Assembly: GCF_001681715.1 (NCBI RefSeq)
Contig: NZ_LNWY01000012.1
Span: forward strand, 336,439-400,438
Length of the DNA: 64,000 nt
Direction: 5' to 3'
Source: Tritonibacter mobilis
Lineage (GTDB): Bacteria > Pseudomonadota > Alphaproteobacteria > Rhodobacterales > Rhodobacteraceae
Below, piece by piece: positions 1 to 7,310 of this stretch. Position 1 is the stretch's first letter; the number at the start of each line of letters is the position of its first letter. The notes beneath the pieces are model-generated. The model did no database searches. It had not been told where the DNA came from and was given only the letters and a program-made list of their open reading frames with translations. Both the position numbers and the translations under genes were made by a program.

Positions 1-477
1 GGTGCCTGCGCCTTCTTCGCCGCCACCGGTCCAGCCGCCGCCAAAGCCGCCTGTCATCGCCTTGAGGAACGCCTCTTGCTGAGCTTTCATCGCCTCGAAC
101 CCCGGGATCTGCGCCATCGGGTTCATGGCGTTCATATTCTCCATCATCTTCGATTGGCTGTCGCGCAGCATATCGAATGAGGCCTGCAGGAACTGCGGCA
201 TCACCCCGCCACCGGGCACCATATAGCTGCGCACCAGATCATTGAGCACATTGACCGGCAGCACGTTTTCGCCCCGGCTCTCATGTTCCGCAATAATCTG
301 CAGCAGGTATTGGCGGGTCAGGTCATCGCCGGTCTTCAGGTCGAGGATCTGCACCTCGCGCCCGTCGCGGATAAAGCCCGCGATATCTTCCAGCGTCACA
401 TAATCGCTGGTCTCGGTGTTGTAGAGCCTGCGGCTGGCATAGCGTTTGATGAGCAGAGGCTTATCCTGTTCCGCCAT
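1..477 (-). CDS. phaR: PHB synthesis repressor PhaR, C-terminus cut by window edge
   Basis: 159 codons are visible from the ATG; the stop lies outside the window. The N-terminus reads MAEQDKPLLIKRYASRR followed by LYNTETSDYVTLEDIAGFIRDG, the PHB/PHA accumulation DNA-binding domain (about residues 8-65). An accumulation-associated domain follows (about 70-115), then a Met/Gln-rich and Gly-rich tail. The family is about 180-190 aa, so little is missing. PhaR binds DNA and PHB granules and represses phasin genes until polymer forms. A GGGGGAAAAGAG ribosome site precedes the start. A TGC-rich dyad 20 bp upstream of the ATG suggests autoregulation. phaP lies upstream on the same strand but about 2.9 kb away instead of next door. 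Confidence 0.95.
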   Translation of the reverse strand, partial: MAEQDKPLLIKRYASRRLYNTETSDYVTLEDIAGFIRDGREVQILDLKTGDDLTRQYLLQIIAEHESRGENVLPVNVLNDLVRSYMVPGGGVMPQFLQASFDMLRDSQSKMMENMNAMNPMAQIPGFEAMKAQQEAFLKAMTGGFGGGWTGGGEEGAGT

Positions 478-1011
478 TCTCTTTTCCCCCGGAATTCTGC
501 GCGTTGCAGAAAATCCTAGGCGAGCCGCTCACAAAAAGAAAGTGCTGAAAGCAAAAGGAGATGCCACCATTGCCACCACATTGGCTGCTCAGACGGTGCT
601 GCGTCTGCGATATCGCTTTGGTCAGCAGCTCTTCCTCGACAAAAAACTCGCGAATCGAGGCCACGGGGATCGAGCGATTGGCGAGGCCCCGGTCGATTTT
701 CGCTGCGACAGCGGTGCAGACCATTTCACCTATATGGACAGCCCGCCGCCAGGCGCGGTGGATGCCCACCCGGATCGTGCCGCCTTTTTGCGTGAACTGG
801 CCTCGGACCTGCGTGCGTTTGCCAGAGGCTAGCCCCCAGTGCCCCTGTCCTTACAGTCAATCGGGCACCACCACACTCTGCGTTGGTGTCCCAAATGACC
901 GTGTTGCCGCCGAAATTATTGAACCGCCCACTAGCGAAAGTCCGGTGAGCGGGATAAAACCGACCTTCGCCACGCCCTTGCGAGCATGCCGATGCCGTCG
1001 GTAACATTGCC
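478..1011. other. Intergenic stretch without a convincing gene
   Basis: Between phaR and the beta-lactamase gene. Open frames exist on both strands (a plus frame over 446-832, a minus frame over 461-820), but none resembles a known family and the two overlap as shadows of each other. The minus frame has a protein-like stretch (KIDRGLANRSIPVASIREF), so a decayed gene remnant is possible. Only the PhaR-like dyad at 497-509 is supported. Confidence 0.4.
497..509. promoter_or_regulatory. Candidate PhaR operator in front of phaR
   Basis: CTGC, five bases, GCAG. It shares GCGTTGCAGAAAAT with the dyad upstream of phaP at 3928-3938. Paracoccus PhaR is reported to bind CTGC-N3-4-GCAG; the spacing here is one base longer, so the match is approximate. 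Its position just before the phaR start fits negative autoregulation. Confidence 0.55.
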
Positions 1012-2154
1012 TCATTCAGCAAGAATGCGTGTGATCAGGTCAAGGGTCGCGCGGACCCGCGCTTCGTTGGGATAGTTGCGGTTGGCAAGGACCACGACCC
1101 CCAGATCTTTGCGAGGGACCAGAGCAATATATGCACCGAACCCGTTCGTGGCGCCCGTCTTGTTCAGGATGATATCCTCATCGGACCGATCCGCCCCCTC
1201 ATGCATCGGTTGGGGATTGAGGATGAAATCATAGCCATTCCCCTCCACCATACGTTCCGGTGCGACAGGCCAGGGATAAGCCTCCCAGATCATGGCCTGC
1301 GTATAAAGTCGCGTCTGGAACTGCCCCTTCTGAGTGCGAGACACCGCATTTCGGATTTCGGGAGAGACATCCCCCTTTGCAAGCTCCACGTCCAGAAGTG
1401 TCAGCATGTCACGCGCAGAGGACTTTACACCATAGGCTTCATCGTCAAGAACGCCGGGCGTGACACGGATTGGCGCATTCGTTTTCCGGTCGTAACCATA
1501 TGCGTAAGAGGCCGCCGCGTCCTCGGGAACATCGATCCACGTATTCGTCAGCCCGAGCGCAGGGAGGAGATCCGTCTGCAGGGCATCAGTATAGCTTATG
1601 CCCATCGCGTCGGAGGTGATGCGCCCCAGAAGGCCAATACTGATATTGGAGTAGCTGCGCGCCCCCGGTTCAGATGGCTGCCAGTCCGCCAGCCAGTCCA
1701 CCAGTTGATCGACATCTGCCACCTCACTTGGAACCTGCAAGGGCAAGCCACCGGAATGATGCGTTGCAAGATCCATCAGCGTCAGCTCCCCTGCCGGTGC
1801 CCCTTGCAGGGCCGGAAGATAGGTCGAGACCGGCGCATCAAGCGACAACTGTCCCCGCTCCTCGGCCAAGGTCGCCAACGTGACATTGAAAATCTTACTG
1901 ATGGAGCCAAGCTCGAACAGCGTATCAGGCGTCACAGGCCGCTGATCCTCGCGCGAGGCCAGCCCGGTTTGATAGAACTGGTGCTGCCCATTATGGGTTA
2001 CGCCGACGATCAGGCCGGGGATATCGTAGTCCGCGATTACATTCTCAAAGCTTGCGGCGGCGTCAGTTTCAAACCTCTGCTGGCTGTCTTGCGCAAACAC
2101 TGGGCTAAACGAAGCTGTCACGATCAGGGTGGAGAGGAGGGAGTTGCGTTTCAT
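1012..2154 (-). CDS. Class C (AmpC-type) beta-lactamase, secreted
   Basis: 380 aa. A Sec signal peptide of about 21 residues ends SPVFA. The serine beta-lactamase motifs are present: S84-x-x-K87 in ELGSISKIF, the tyrosine motif Y168-S-N170 in RSYSNISIG, and K332-T-G334 in NKTGATNGFG. Length and motif spacing match periplasmic class C enzymes that hydrolyse cephalosporins through an acyl-serine intermediate. The gene is divergent from a LysR-type gene 92 bp away, the classical ampC-ampR layout. A 7-bp inverted repeat lies directly upstream. Related beta-lactamase-fold peptidases or esterases share these motifs, so the substrate is inferred, but the YSN and KTG boxes favour a true AmpC. Confidence 0.9.
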   Translation of the reverse strand: MKRNSLLSTLIVTASFSPVFAQDSQQRFETDAAASFENVIADYDIPGLIVGVTHNGQHQFYQTGLASREDQRPVTPDTLFELGSISKIFNVTLATLAEERGQLSLDAPVSTYLPALQGAPAGELTLMDLATHHSGGLPLQVPSEVADVDQLVDWLADWQPSEPGARSYSNISIGLLGRITSDAMGISYTDALQTDLLPALGLTNTWIDVPEDAAASYAYGYDRKTNAPIRVTPGVLDDEAYGVKSSARDMLTLLDVELAKGDVSPEIRNAVSRTQKGQFQTRLYTQAMIWEAYPWPVAPERMVEGNGYDFILNPQPMHEGADRSDEDIILNKTGATNGFGAYIALVPRKDLGVVVLANRNYPNEARVRATLDLITRILAE

Positions 2155-2163
2155 GTCTGGTCC

Positions 2164-2186
2164 ATTTCAGTTTTCGAGGCTGAAAT
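2164..2186. promoter_or_regulatory. Inverted repeat between beta-lactamase and LysR genes
   Basis: ATTTCAG, nine bases, CTGAAAT: perfect 7-bp arms, 10 bp upstream of the beta-lactamase start. Its place in a divergent LysR/target spacer suggests an operator of the LysR protein. The spacing is not the standard T-N11-A, and it could instead overlap the beta-lactamase leader. Confidence 0.45.
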
Positions 2187-2246
2187 ATCCGCAGCGGCGC
2201 GCAATAAGAAGACGACAACATATTGACCTGCATATAAGCTCAGCTC

Positions 2247-3128
2247 ATGCCAGATCGTCCCGACATTCCCCTGAATGCCTTGCGCACCTTTGAGGTGGCC
2301 GCACGTCAGGGCAGCTTTACCCGCGCCGCCATAGAACTTCGCGTGACGCAAGCGGCGGTCAGTCACCAGATCGCGCGGCTCGAGGATGTGCTGCGCGTGA
2401 CCCTGTTCCACCGCACCCCGGCGGGACTGGTCATGACCGACGCCGGACAGGCGCTGTTCCCGGTGATGGAGCGGGGGTTGGACGACATTGCCCGCGTGCT
2501 CGACCGCGTTGCCGGTGGCCCGCCGACCGAAATTCTCAACATCGGCGCCGTGACAACCTTCGCCGTGGGGTGGCTCATTCCCCGGCTTCAGGCCTTTGAT
2601 CGGGCGCATCCCGGAATCACGCTGCGTCTGTCCACCCACAACAATCGCGTGGAAATCGCCCGCGAGGGATTGGATGCCGCCATTCGCTTTGGCGACGGCC
2701 AATGGCCGGGGGTCGAAGCCTATCACATCATGGATGCGCCCATGACGCCGCTCTGTTCCCCCAATCTGGACATCCAGACCCCGGCGGATATGCGCAAGCA
2801 CACGCTGTTGCGCAGCTACCGAGCCGATGAATGGTCCGCTTGGTTCGCGCAGGCCGGAGAGGCCTGTCCTTCCCTCACAGGGCCGGTTCTGGACAGCTCG
2901 CTTGGGCTGGCGGATGTTGCCGCCGAGGGCTTCGGCATCGCGCTGTTGCCCGTGTCGATGTTCCAACACCATCTTTTTTCAGGTCGATTGGTACGCCCGT
3001 TTGCAACGACCGTGACACTCGGGAGTTACTGGTTAACCGTGCCCAAGGATCGCCGGATAACGAGTGCTGCAAAGATGCTGCTGGATTGGATGCAAAATGA
3101 AGCGGGCGATCGCCAAAGTAGTGAATGA
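2247..3128 (+). CDS. LysR-type regulator, AmpR-like
   Basis: 293 aa. The N-terminal winged HTH (about residues 5-65) carries the LysR core RTFEVAARQGSFTRAA, then VTQAAVSHQIARLED. A type 2 periplasmic-binding effector domain fills about 95-285. It sits divergently from a class C beta-lactamase, which is where AmpR regulators are found, and the sequence belongs to the GcvA/AmpR branch (NALRTFEVAARQGSFTRAA start). Inference: it senses cell-wall stress or muropeptides and controls the lactamase. The pair lies between phaR and phaP, which are normally adjacent, so both may have been acquired together. Regulation of the lactamase is not shown by sequence alone. Confidence 0.85.
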   Translation: MPDRPDIPLNALRTFEVAARQGSFTRAAIELRVTQAAVSHQIARLEDVLRVTLFHRTPAGLVMTDAGQALFPVMERGLDDIARVLDRVAGGPPTEILNIGAVTTFAVGWLIPRLQAFDRAHPGITLRLSTHNNRVEIAREGLDAAIRFGDGQWPGVEAYHIMDAPMTPLCSPNLDIQTPADMRKHTLLRSYRADEWSAWFAQAGEACPSLTGPVLDSSLGLADVAAEGFGIALLPVSMFQHHLFSGRLVRPFATTVTLGSYWLTVPKDRRITSAAKMLLDWMQNEAGDRQSSE

Positions 3129-3232
3129 TTAGATCCGGCTTGGCCTCAATCCCCTCGTCGCGAGACACATGAACATGGGCCGACAATATCGCTCCGGCAT
3201 AGGTCAGACGGCTAGCCAATCACCCAATACGC

Positions 3233-3271
3233 ACAGGCCGCACATACAGGCCGCAAACACAGGCCGCACAT
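3233..3271. repeat. Three tandem 13-bp repeats
   Basis: ACAGGCCGCACAT, ACAGGCCGCAAAC and ACAGGCCGCACAT, back to back, with a fourth truncated ACA before the terminator hairpin. Non-coding, in the convergent gap between the LysR gene and phaP. Confidence 0.85.
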
Positions 3272-3273
3272 AC

Positions 3274-3302
3274 AAAAGGGCAGGCGCGCGGCCTGCCCTT
3301 TT
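3274..3302. terminator. Bidirectional terminator hairpin after phaP and LysR
   Basis: AAAAGGGCAGGC, loop GCGCG, GCCTGCCCTTTT: perfect 12-bp stem flanked by A/T runs, so it can end transcription from phaP (minus) and from the LysR gene (plus). Confidence 0.8.
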
Positions 3303-3363
3303 CTTCGGGGTCTCATCTCTTGGGAGGAGAGCTAAGTGAGCCCCCGGACTTTCCTTGCGGCGA

Positions 3364-3810
3364 TTATTTCGCAGCAGCAGCTTTTTTCGCAGCGGTGGAG
3401 ACCTCTTCGGTGGCCTTCTTCACAGCAGCGGTTGCTTCCTCGGACATGTCCTTGCCAGCCGCCATCAGCAGCTCAACGGTGTCCATCTGAACTTTTTTGG
3501 CAACTTCAGCAAAGGCCGCCATGTTCTCAGCCGCAACTTCAGCAGAAGCGGATGCGAAGTCGGTTGCCGCTTTGGCGTAATCCGCAGGCTCTGCCTTCGC
3601 TTTGGAGATTTCACCCATTTTGGTCAGGGTGTCTTTGGTCCATTTGGAGGAGATTTCTGCGTTCTTCTCAGCGGCTTGCAGCGCAACGGAAGACAGTTTT
3701 TCGTTCAAAGCTGCGGTGTTCTTGAAGAAATCTTCCATCGCGGATGTGTCAACCGGGAAGGATGCCATCATGTCTTTCATCATAGCGGAAAAATCTTGGG
3801 TCTTGGCCAT
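3364..3810 (-). CDS. phaP: Phasin PhaP (PHB granule coat protein)
   Basis: 148 aa from the chosen start MAKTQDFSAMMKDM. Helical, Ala- and Lys-rich, no cysteine, typical of phasin_2 proteins: central NEKLSSVALQAAEKNAE and SKWTKDTLTKM segments (about 35-70), then an AAxF/AKKVQMDTVELL helix, and a K/A-rich tail ending AAKKAAAAK. Phasins coat PHB granules and titrate PhaR. The start at 3810 places AAGGA nine bases upstream; the alternative ATG at 3819 would leave only one base. A CTGC-N3-GCAG dyad upstream indicates PhaR control. No phaC or phaZ gene is visible in the window. Confidence 0.92.
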   Translation of the reverse strand: MAKTQDFSAMMKDMMASFPVDTSAMEDFFKNTAALNEKLSSVALQAAEKNAEISSKWTKDTLTKMGEISKAKAEPADYAKAATDFASASAEVAAENMAAFAEVAKKVQMDTVELLMAAGKDMSEEATAAVKKATEEVSTAAKKAAAAK

Positions 3811-3927
3811 GGTACTCATTCCTTAATTTACGTGTCCCCGGCCACGAGCCGGTGGGGTCCCGAGCGGGCCACTCCCGCCGTTGCCCACAATATGCATGCC
3901 GCAGCGCAGCATTTCAAGAGATTTTTG

Positions 3928-3938
3928 CTGCGTTGCAG
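3928..3938. promoter_or_regulatory. PhaR operator upstream of phaP
   Basis: CTGC-GTT-GCAG, an exact match to the Paracoccus CTGC-N3-4-GCAG pattern, flanked by TTTTTG and AAAATT. It lies about 118 bp before the phaP start. The rest of 3811-4119 holds no gene; it should contain the phaP promoter. Confidence 0.7.
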
Positions 3939-4119
3939 AAAATTCATCCTGTTTTTACGAAACTGCCATCTGAAGTGCCCGCCTTCTGTCCCCACCTGTC
4001 CCCATAGGGGACAGCCTGCACCCATCTGCAGTCTTGGCCCCAATCAGAGCGGCTTATCCCGAACACACGTGATGCCGCATGTGCGCAATTGCGCCCCTGC
4101 CCGCGTCCTCAGATTGCCC

Positions 4120-5286
4120 TCAGACCGCACTCTGGTCCGAGAGCGATTTATGCGCCAAGGCGGCGATCAGATCGGTGCCGGTCACAATGCCCACCAGACG
4201 CTCTTCGTCCAGCACCGGCACCGCATCGACCTCCCCGTCCGCCATCATCGGCAACAGCTGCGCAACCGGTGCATCCGGGCTTACATAGGGGCTGGAAGCA
4301 TCCATGATATCCGCCGCCCGCAAACGCCCCGTTCGCCCCGTGCGTCCCCCTGCCAGCAGATGCCGCAGCGCCGCGATATATCCGCCCTCCAGCGCCAGCG
4401 CCTCGCCCCGCGCTCGGGTGATCAGATGCAACTGAAAGATCACTCCCAGATACCGCTCCCCCTCGCCAACCACCGGGATCGAGGTGATCCGGTGCTGTGC
4501 AAACAGATCCGCCACCTCAGAAAGCCGCGCGCCGGGGGAGACTGTGATCAGGTCACACGACATCAGATCCCGCGCCGCAATCGCGCCGCTGCCATGGGTT
4601 GCGGCCTGCAATTCCGCCGCACTGATCAGCCGCGCCAGATCCTCCACCCCGAGGTTAAAGCTCTGCCGATAACGGTCCAGAAGCGCGCTCAGCTCGTCTT
4701 GCGAGAGGCCAAGCCGCTCTTGTGCGGGACGATCCCGGGTGCCCTGCGGGCTTGGGTCATCGAACTGGCGAAACGGGTAGCGCCGCCCGGTCAGCCGCGC
4801 ATAGGCCGCAGCCAGGATCACCAATGCGACCGTCCCCACGGCCACCGGCGCCAACGCGAACCCAAAGCCCAGCCGCTCCACCGCCTCGGGGCTCATGGCG
4901 GCGGTCATCGCAACCGCGCCCGCAGGGGGATGCACCGCGCGGCACAGCATGGTTGCCGCAATCGCCAGGCCCACCGCCAAGGCCACCCGCAAGGCCGGGT
5001 CCGCCACGCTCAGACAGACCGCAACCCCCACCAGTGCGGCAACCGTATTGCCCACAATGGCCGACCACGGCTGTGCCAGCGGGCTGTTGGGCACCGCAAA
5101 CAGCAATACCGAACTGGCCCCAAACGGGGCCACCAGATACAGCCCCAGTTGCAGATCCACCGCAGGTGACAGCAGCAACAGACCAATCAGCGCCAGCGCC
5201 ACCACCGCGCCCGCCCCCGCCCGCAGCGCCTCTGTCGCAGGCACCCGCGCCACCGCCGGACCAAGGGATCGAAGAAACTGCTGCAT
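4120..5286 (-). CDS. HPP-family membrane protein with two CBS domains
   Basis: 388 aa from the ATG with CAGGAG eight bases upstream; an upstream in-frame start at 5349 lacks such a site. The N-terminal half is an HPP integral membrane domain with about five hydrophobic segments (residues 22-165), containing PFGASSVLLF and the diagnostic HPPAGA at 119-124. Two CBS repeats follow, about 245-300 (DLMSCDLITV...ITSIPVV) and 325-378 (DIMDASSPYV...VDAVPVLDE). CBS pairs bind adenosine nucleotides and would gate the membrane part. Some HPP proteins transport nitrite; the substrate here is unknown. Transcribed away from the neighbouring ScfR gene on the same strand. Confidence 0.85.
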   Translation of the reverse strand: MQQFLRSLGPAVARVPATEALRAGAGAVVALALIGLLLLSPAVDLQLGLYLVAPFGASSVLLFAVPNSPLAQPWSAIVGNTVAALVGVAVCLSVADPALRVALAVGLAIAATMLCRAVHPPAGAVAMTAAMSPEAVERLGFGFALAPVAVGTVALVILAAAYARLTGRRYPFRQFDDPSPQGTRDRPAQERLGLSQDELSALLDRYRQSFNLGVEDLARLISAAELQAATHGSGAIAARDLMSCDLITVSPGARLSEVADLFAQHRITSIPVVGEGERYLGVIFQLHLITRARGEALALEGGYIAALRHLLAGGRTGRTGRLRAADIMDASSPYVSPDAPVAQLLPMMADGEVDAVPVLDEERLVGIVTGTDLIAALAHKSLSDQSAV

Positions 5287-5370
5287 AGGCTTGGCTCCTG
5301 CGGCGCGCGGCCTGCCATCCGCCAGAGGGGCACAGGCCCTCTGACCCACCGCAGGCCTGCGGGGTCAATA

Positions 5371-5403
5371 CTTTGGCGCAAAGTTTCACCCTCGGAGGTG
5401 AAA
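5371..5403. repeat. Pair of short stem-loops between ScfR gene and HPP gene
   Basis: CTTTG-GCG-CAAAG (5371-5383) followed by TTTCACC-CTCGGA-GGTGAAA (5384-5403). The second could be a weak terminator of the regulator gene (no long T-run) or an operator; CCGCAGGCCTGCGG just before it at 5349-5362 is also palindromic. Confidence 0.5.
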
Positions 5404-5418
5404 TGCAATCACCCGCCG

Positions 5419-6804
5419 CTATTGACCCGAATAGGGCGCAAAGCTGGTGCGATCCGCATCCGTGCGCGCCGGACGCCCCGACATGGGAAAGGCCCGCTGT
5501 GGGCAGGCCGGGCGGTCACAGACCTTGCACCCCGCTCCGATGGGGGTCGCCAGATCCGGATTGCGCAGATCGACACCGCGCGCATAGACCAGCCGCTCCG
5601 CATGGGCCAGATCGCAGCCCAGCGCCACCGCGAACCGTTTGACCGGCGCACCAAAGCCACCGGTGCCATGGCTCACCGTGCGCGCGATCCAAAGATAGCT
5701 GCGCCCATCCGGCATCTGCGCCACCTGCGTCAGCACCTCGCCGGGGCGGGAAAACGCCTCATAGACGTTCCACAGCGGACAGGAGCCGCCAATGCGCGAG
5801 AAATGAAAATCGGTGGCCGATTGCCGCTTGGAGATATTGCCCGCCCGGTCCACCCGGATAAAGAAGAACGGCACCCCCCGCGCCTCGGGCCGCTGCAGGG
5901 TCGACAGGCGGTGGCAGGTGGTTTCAAACCCCACGCCAAAGCGATGCGCCAGCCGCTCGATGTCATATCCTTCGCTCTCTGCCGCCTCCAGAAAGCTGCG
6001 ATAGGGCAGGATCACCGCACCAGCGAAATAATTGGCAAGGCCGATGCGCAGCAGCGTGCGGGCATCCTCTCCGGCAAGGCCCGCGCCATCCGCAAGCTGC
6101 GCGATCACATCCCCCTGCTCCAGAAATGCCAGTTGCGTGGCCATCTGAAACGCCCGCTGCCCCGGTGTCAGCCGCGACGACAGATGCAGCACCCCGGCAC
6201 TATCGTCAAAGCGACGCAGGGCGCTGGTGTCGTCATCCATCGACACCCGAATCCCATGCCGCCCCGCCAGCCGCTCGCTCAGCCCCTCTGCCATTCGCCC
6301 GGCGCGAATGCCCTGCCCCAGCGCCTCGCCCGCCTCATCAAGGGCGGCGATATAGTTGCGGTTGTGATAAAAATAGTCGCGCACCGCCTCAAAAGGCGCA
6401 GGCTCCGCACCCGTCTCGCCACTCAGACGCCCGGCCATCAGATCGACCTGTTCAGATGTGTCCCGCAGCCGGTTTTGCATGCTGATGATCGCCTGCGCGA
6501 TGCCCGGCATATTGGCCGCAATCTCCCGCACCTCCGCCAGCGAGGCCGCAGCGCCCTGATCCGCCAGTGCGGCCCGCAAATCCGGGATCAGCCGGGCTTC
6601 TTCCGCCTCGGAGAACAGCTGCACATCCAGACCAAAAACCGCGTTGAGCCGCAACAACACCGGCACCGTCAATGGCCGCTGATTGCGTTCCATCTGGTTC
6701 AGATAGCTCGGGCTCAACTCCAGCGTCCGGGCCAGCGCGGCTTGGGTCATGCCCCGCTCCTCGCGCAGCCGTCTGAGGCGTACTCCCATATAGGCTTTCT
6801 TCAC
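5419..6804 (-). CDS. ScfR-family regulator of the methylcitrate operon (PrpR/RamB type)
   Basis: 461 aa from a GTG; an ATG at 6789 (456 aa) is the alternative. An XRE helix-turn-helix occupies about residues 7-62 (VRLRRLREERGMTQAALA, then ELSPSYLNQMERNQRP). The central part is the IrrE/ImmA-like (DUF955) fold without an intact HExxH, and the C-terminal part is DUF2083 with GGSCPLWNVYEAF and a C-x2-C-x4-C cluster (GCKVCDRPACPQR). ScfR proteins sense short-chain acyl-CoA; mycobacterial PrpR uses the equivalent cysteines for an Fe-S cluster. It is divergent from thioesterase-prpDCB, and the shared spacer holds TTCGCAA repeats. A paralogue sits at 46656-48044 by the pcc genes. Inferred role: local activator of prp genes. 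Confidence 0.88.
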   Translation of the reverse strand: MKKAYMGVRLRRLREERGMTQAALARTLELSPSYLNQMERNQRPLTVPVLLRLNAVFGLDVQLFSEAEEARLIPDLRAALADQGAAASLAEVREIAANMPGIAQAIISMQNRLRDTSEQVDLMAGRLSGETGAEPAPFEAVRDYFYHNRNYIAALDEAGEALGQGIRAGRMAEGLSERLAGRHGIRVSMDDDTSALRRFDDSAGVLHLSSRLTPGQRAFQMATQLAFLEQGDVIAQLADGAGLAGEDARTLLRIGLANYFAGAVILPYRSFLEAAESEGYDIERLAHRFGVGFETTCHRLSTLQRPEARGVPFFFIRVDRAGNISKRQSATDFHFSRIGGSCPLWNVYEAFSRPGEVLTQVAQMPDGRSYLWIARTVSHGTGGFGAPVKRFAVALGCDLAHAERLVYARGVDLRNPDLATPIGAGCKVCDRPACPQRAFPMSGRPARTDADRTSFAPYSGQ

Positions 6805-6813
6805 ACCACCACC

Positions 6814-6921
6814 TTCGCAAACTTCGCAAAACTCAATGCAACCCTTCGCAAGATTACGCATTTTCAGTAGTTTAGCCTATGTGTGCGGTTGTGAAAAGGT
6901 GGTGTTGCGAAACTTGCGAAG
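6814..6921. promoter_or_regulatory. Repeated TTCGCAA/TTGCGAA operator array
   Basis: TTCGCAAA at 6814-6821 and 6823-6830 (9-bp phase), TTCGCAAG at 6845-6852, then TTGCGAAA at 6905-6912 and TTGCGAAG at 6914-6921 (again 9-bp phase, opposite orientation). The two pairs mirror each other across the divergent spacer, so one regulator could control both the ScfR gene and the thioesterase-prpDCB operon. The word resembles RamB/PccR sites (TTTGCAAA) with A changed to G. Confidence 0.7.
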
Positions 6922-6932
6922 GCCCGGACGGC

Positions 6933-7310
6933 ATGACCCAGCCCCCCTCAATCACCACCTCGGAATTGATCCTGCCGGATCAGGCCAATCACTACGGAAC
7001 CCTGTTTGGCGGCCACGCGCTGCGGCTTTTGGCCAGTGCCGCCTTTGCCGCGGCCTACGCCACAGCCGGGGGCGCGGTGGTCATGGCGGCGGTGGAGCGG
7101 GTGGATTTTGCCAGCCCGGTGCCCGTGGGCAGCCTGCTCGGTCTCGCCGCCCACGTGCTTGAGATCAGGCACAGCTCCATGACCATCACCGTCACCGGCA
7201 CGCTCGGCGCGGAACACGTGCTGACAGCACGGTTTGTGATGGTCGCCGTCGATGCCGAGGGCCGCCCCCGCCACATCCCTTCACCCTCCAAAAAGGAAGC
7301 GCAGTCATGA
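6933..7310 (+). CDS. Acyl-CoA thioesterase, hotdog fold, first gene of prp operon
   Basis: 125 aa, a single hotdog domain of the BFIT/BACH acyl-CoA thioesterase type: [16 protein letters not shown] (about 18-33) is the family's N-x-x-G-x-x-F-G-G helix entry, followed by the [18 protein letters not shown] strand pair and ITVTGTL. It cleaves acyl-CoA to acid plus CoA; chain length cannot be read from sequence. Its stop overlaps the prpD start (ATGA), so the two are translationally coupled. Inference: it relieves CoA sequestration when propionyl-CoA or methylcitrate-cycle intermediates pile up. The N-terminus is set at the ATG before [10 protein letters not shown]; longer versions would run into the operator array. 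Confidence 0.8.
   Translation: MTQPPSITTSELILPDQANHYGTLFGGHALRLLASAAFAAAYATAGGAVVMAAVERVDFASPVPVGSLLGLAAHVLEIRHSSMTITVTGTLGAEHVLTARFVMVAVDAEGRPRHIPSPSKKEAQS

Noticed and set aside
446..832. Plus-strand frame in the phaR-lactamase gap
   Set aside because: No family, overlaps the start of phaR and an equally long minus frame; at most a decayed remnant.
3233..3271. Tandem repeats considered as a CRISPR or iteron array
   Set aside because: Units are 13 bp and directly adjacent with no spacers, only three copies, and no cas or rep gene is near.
3355..5169. A 604-codon plus-strand frame
   Set aside because: It runs antisense through phaP and the HPP/CBS gene, is very rich in Arg, His and Gln, and shows no family.
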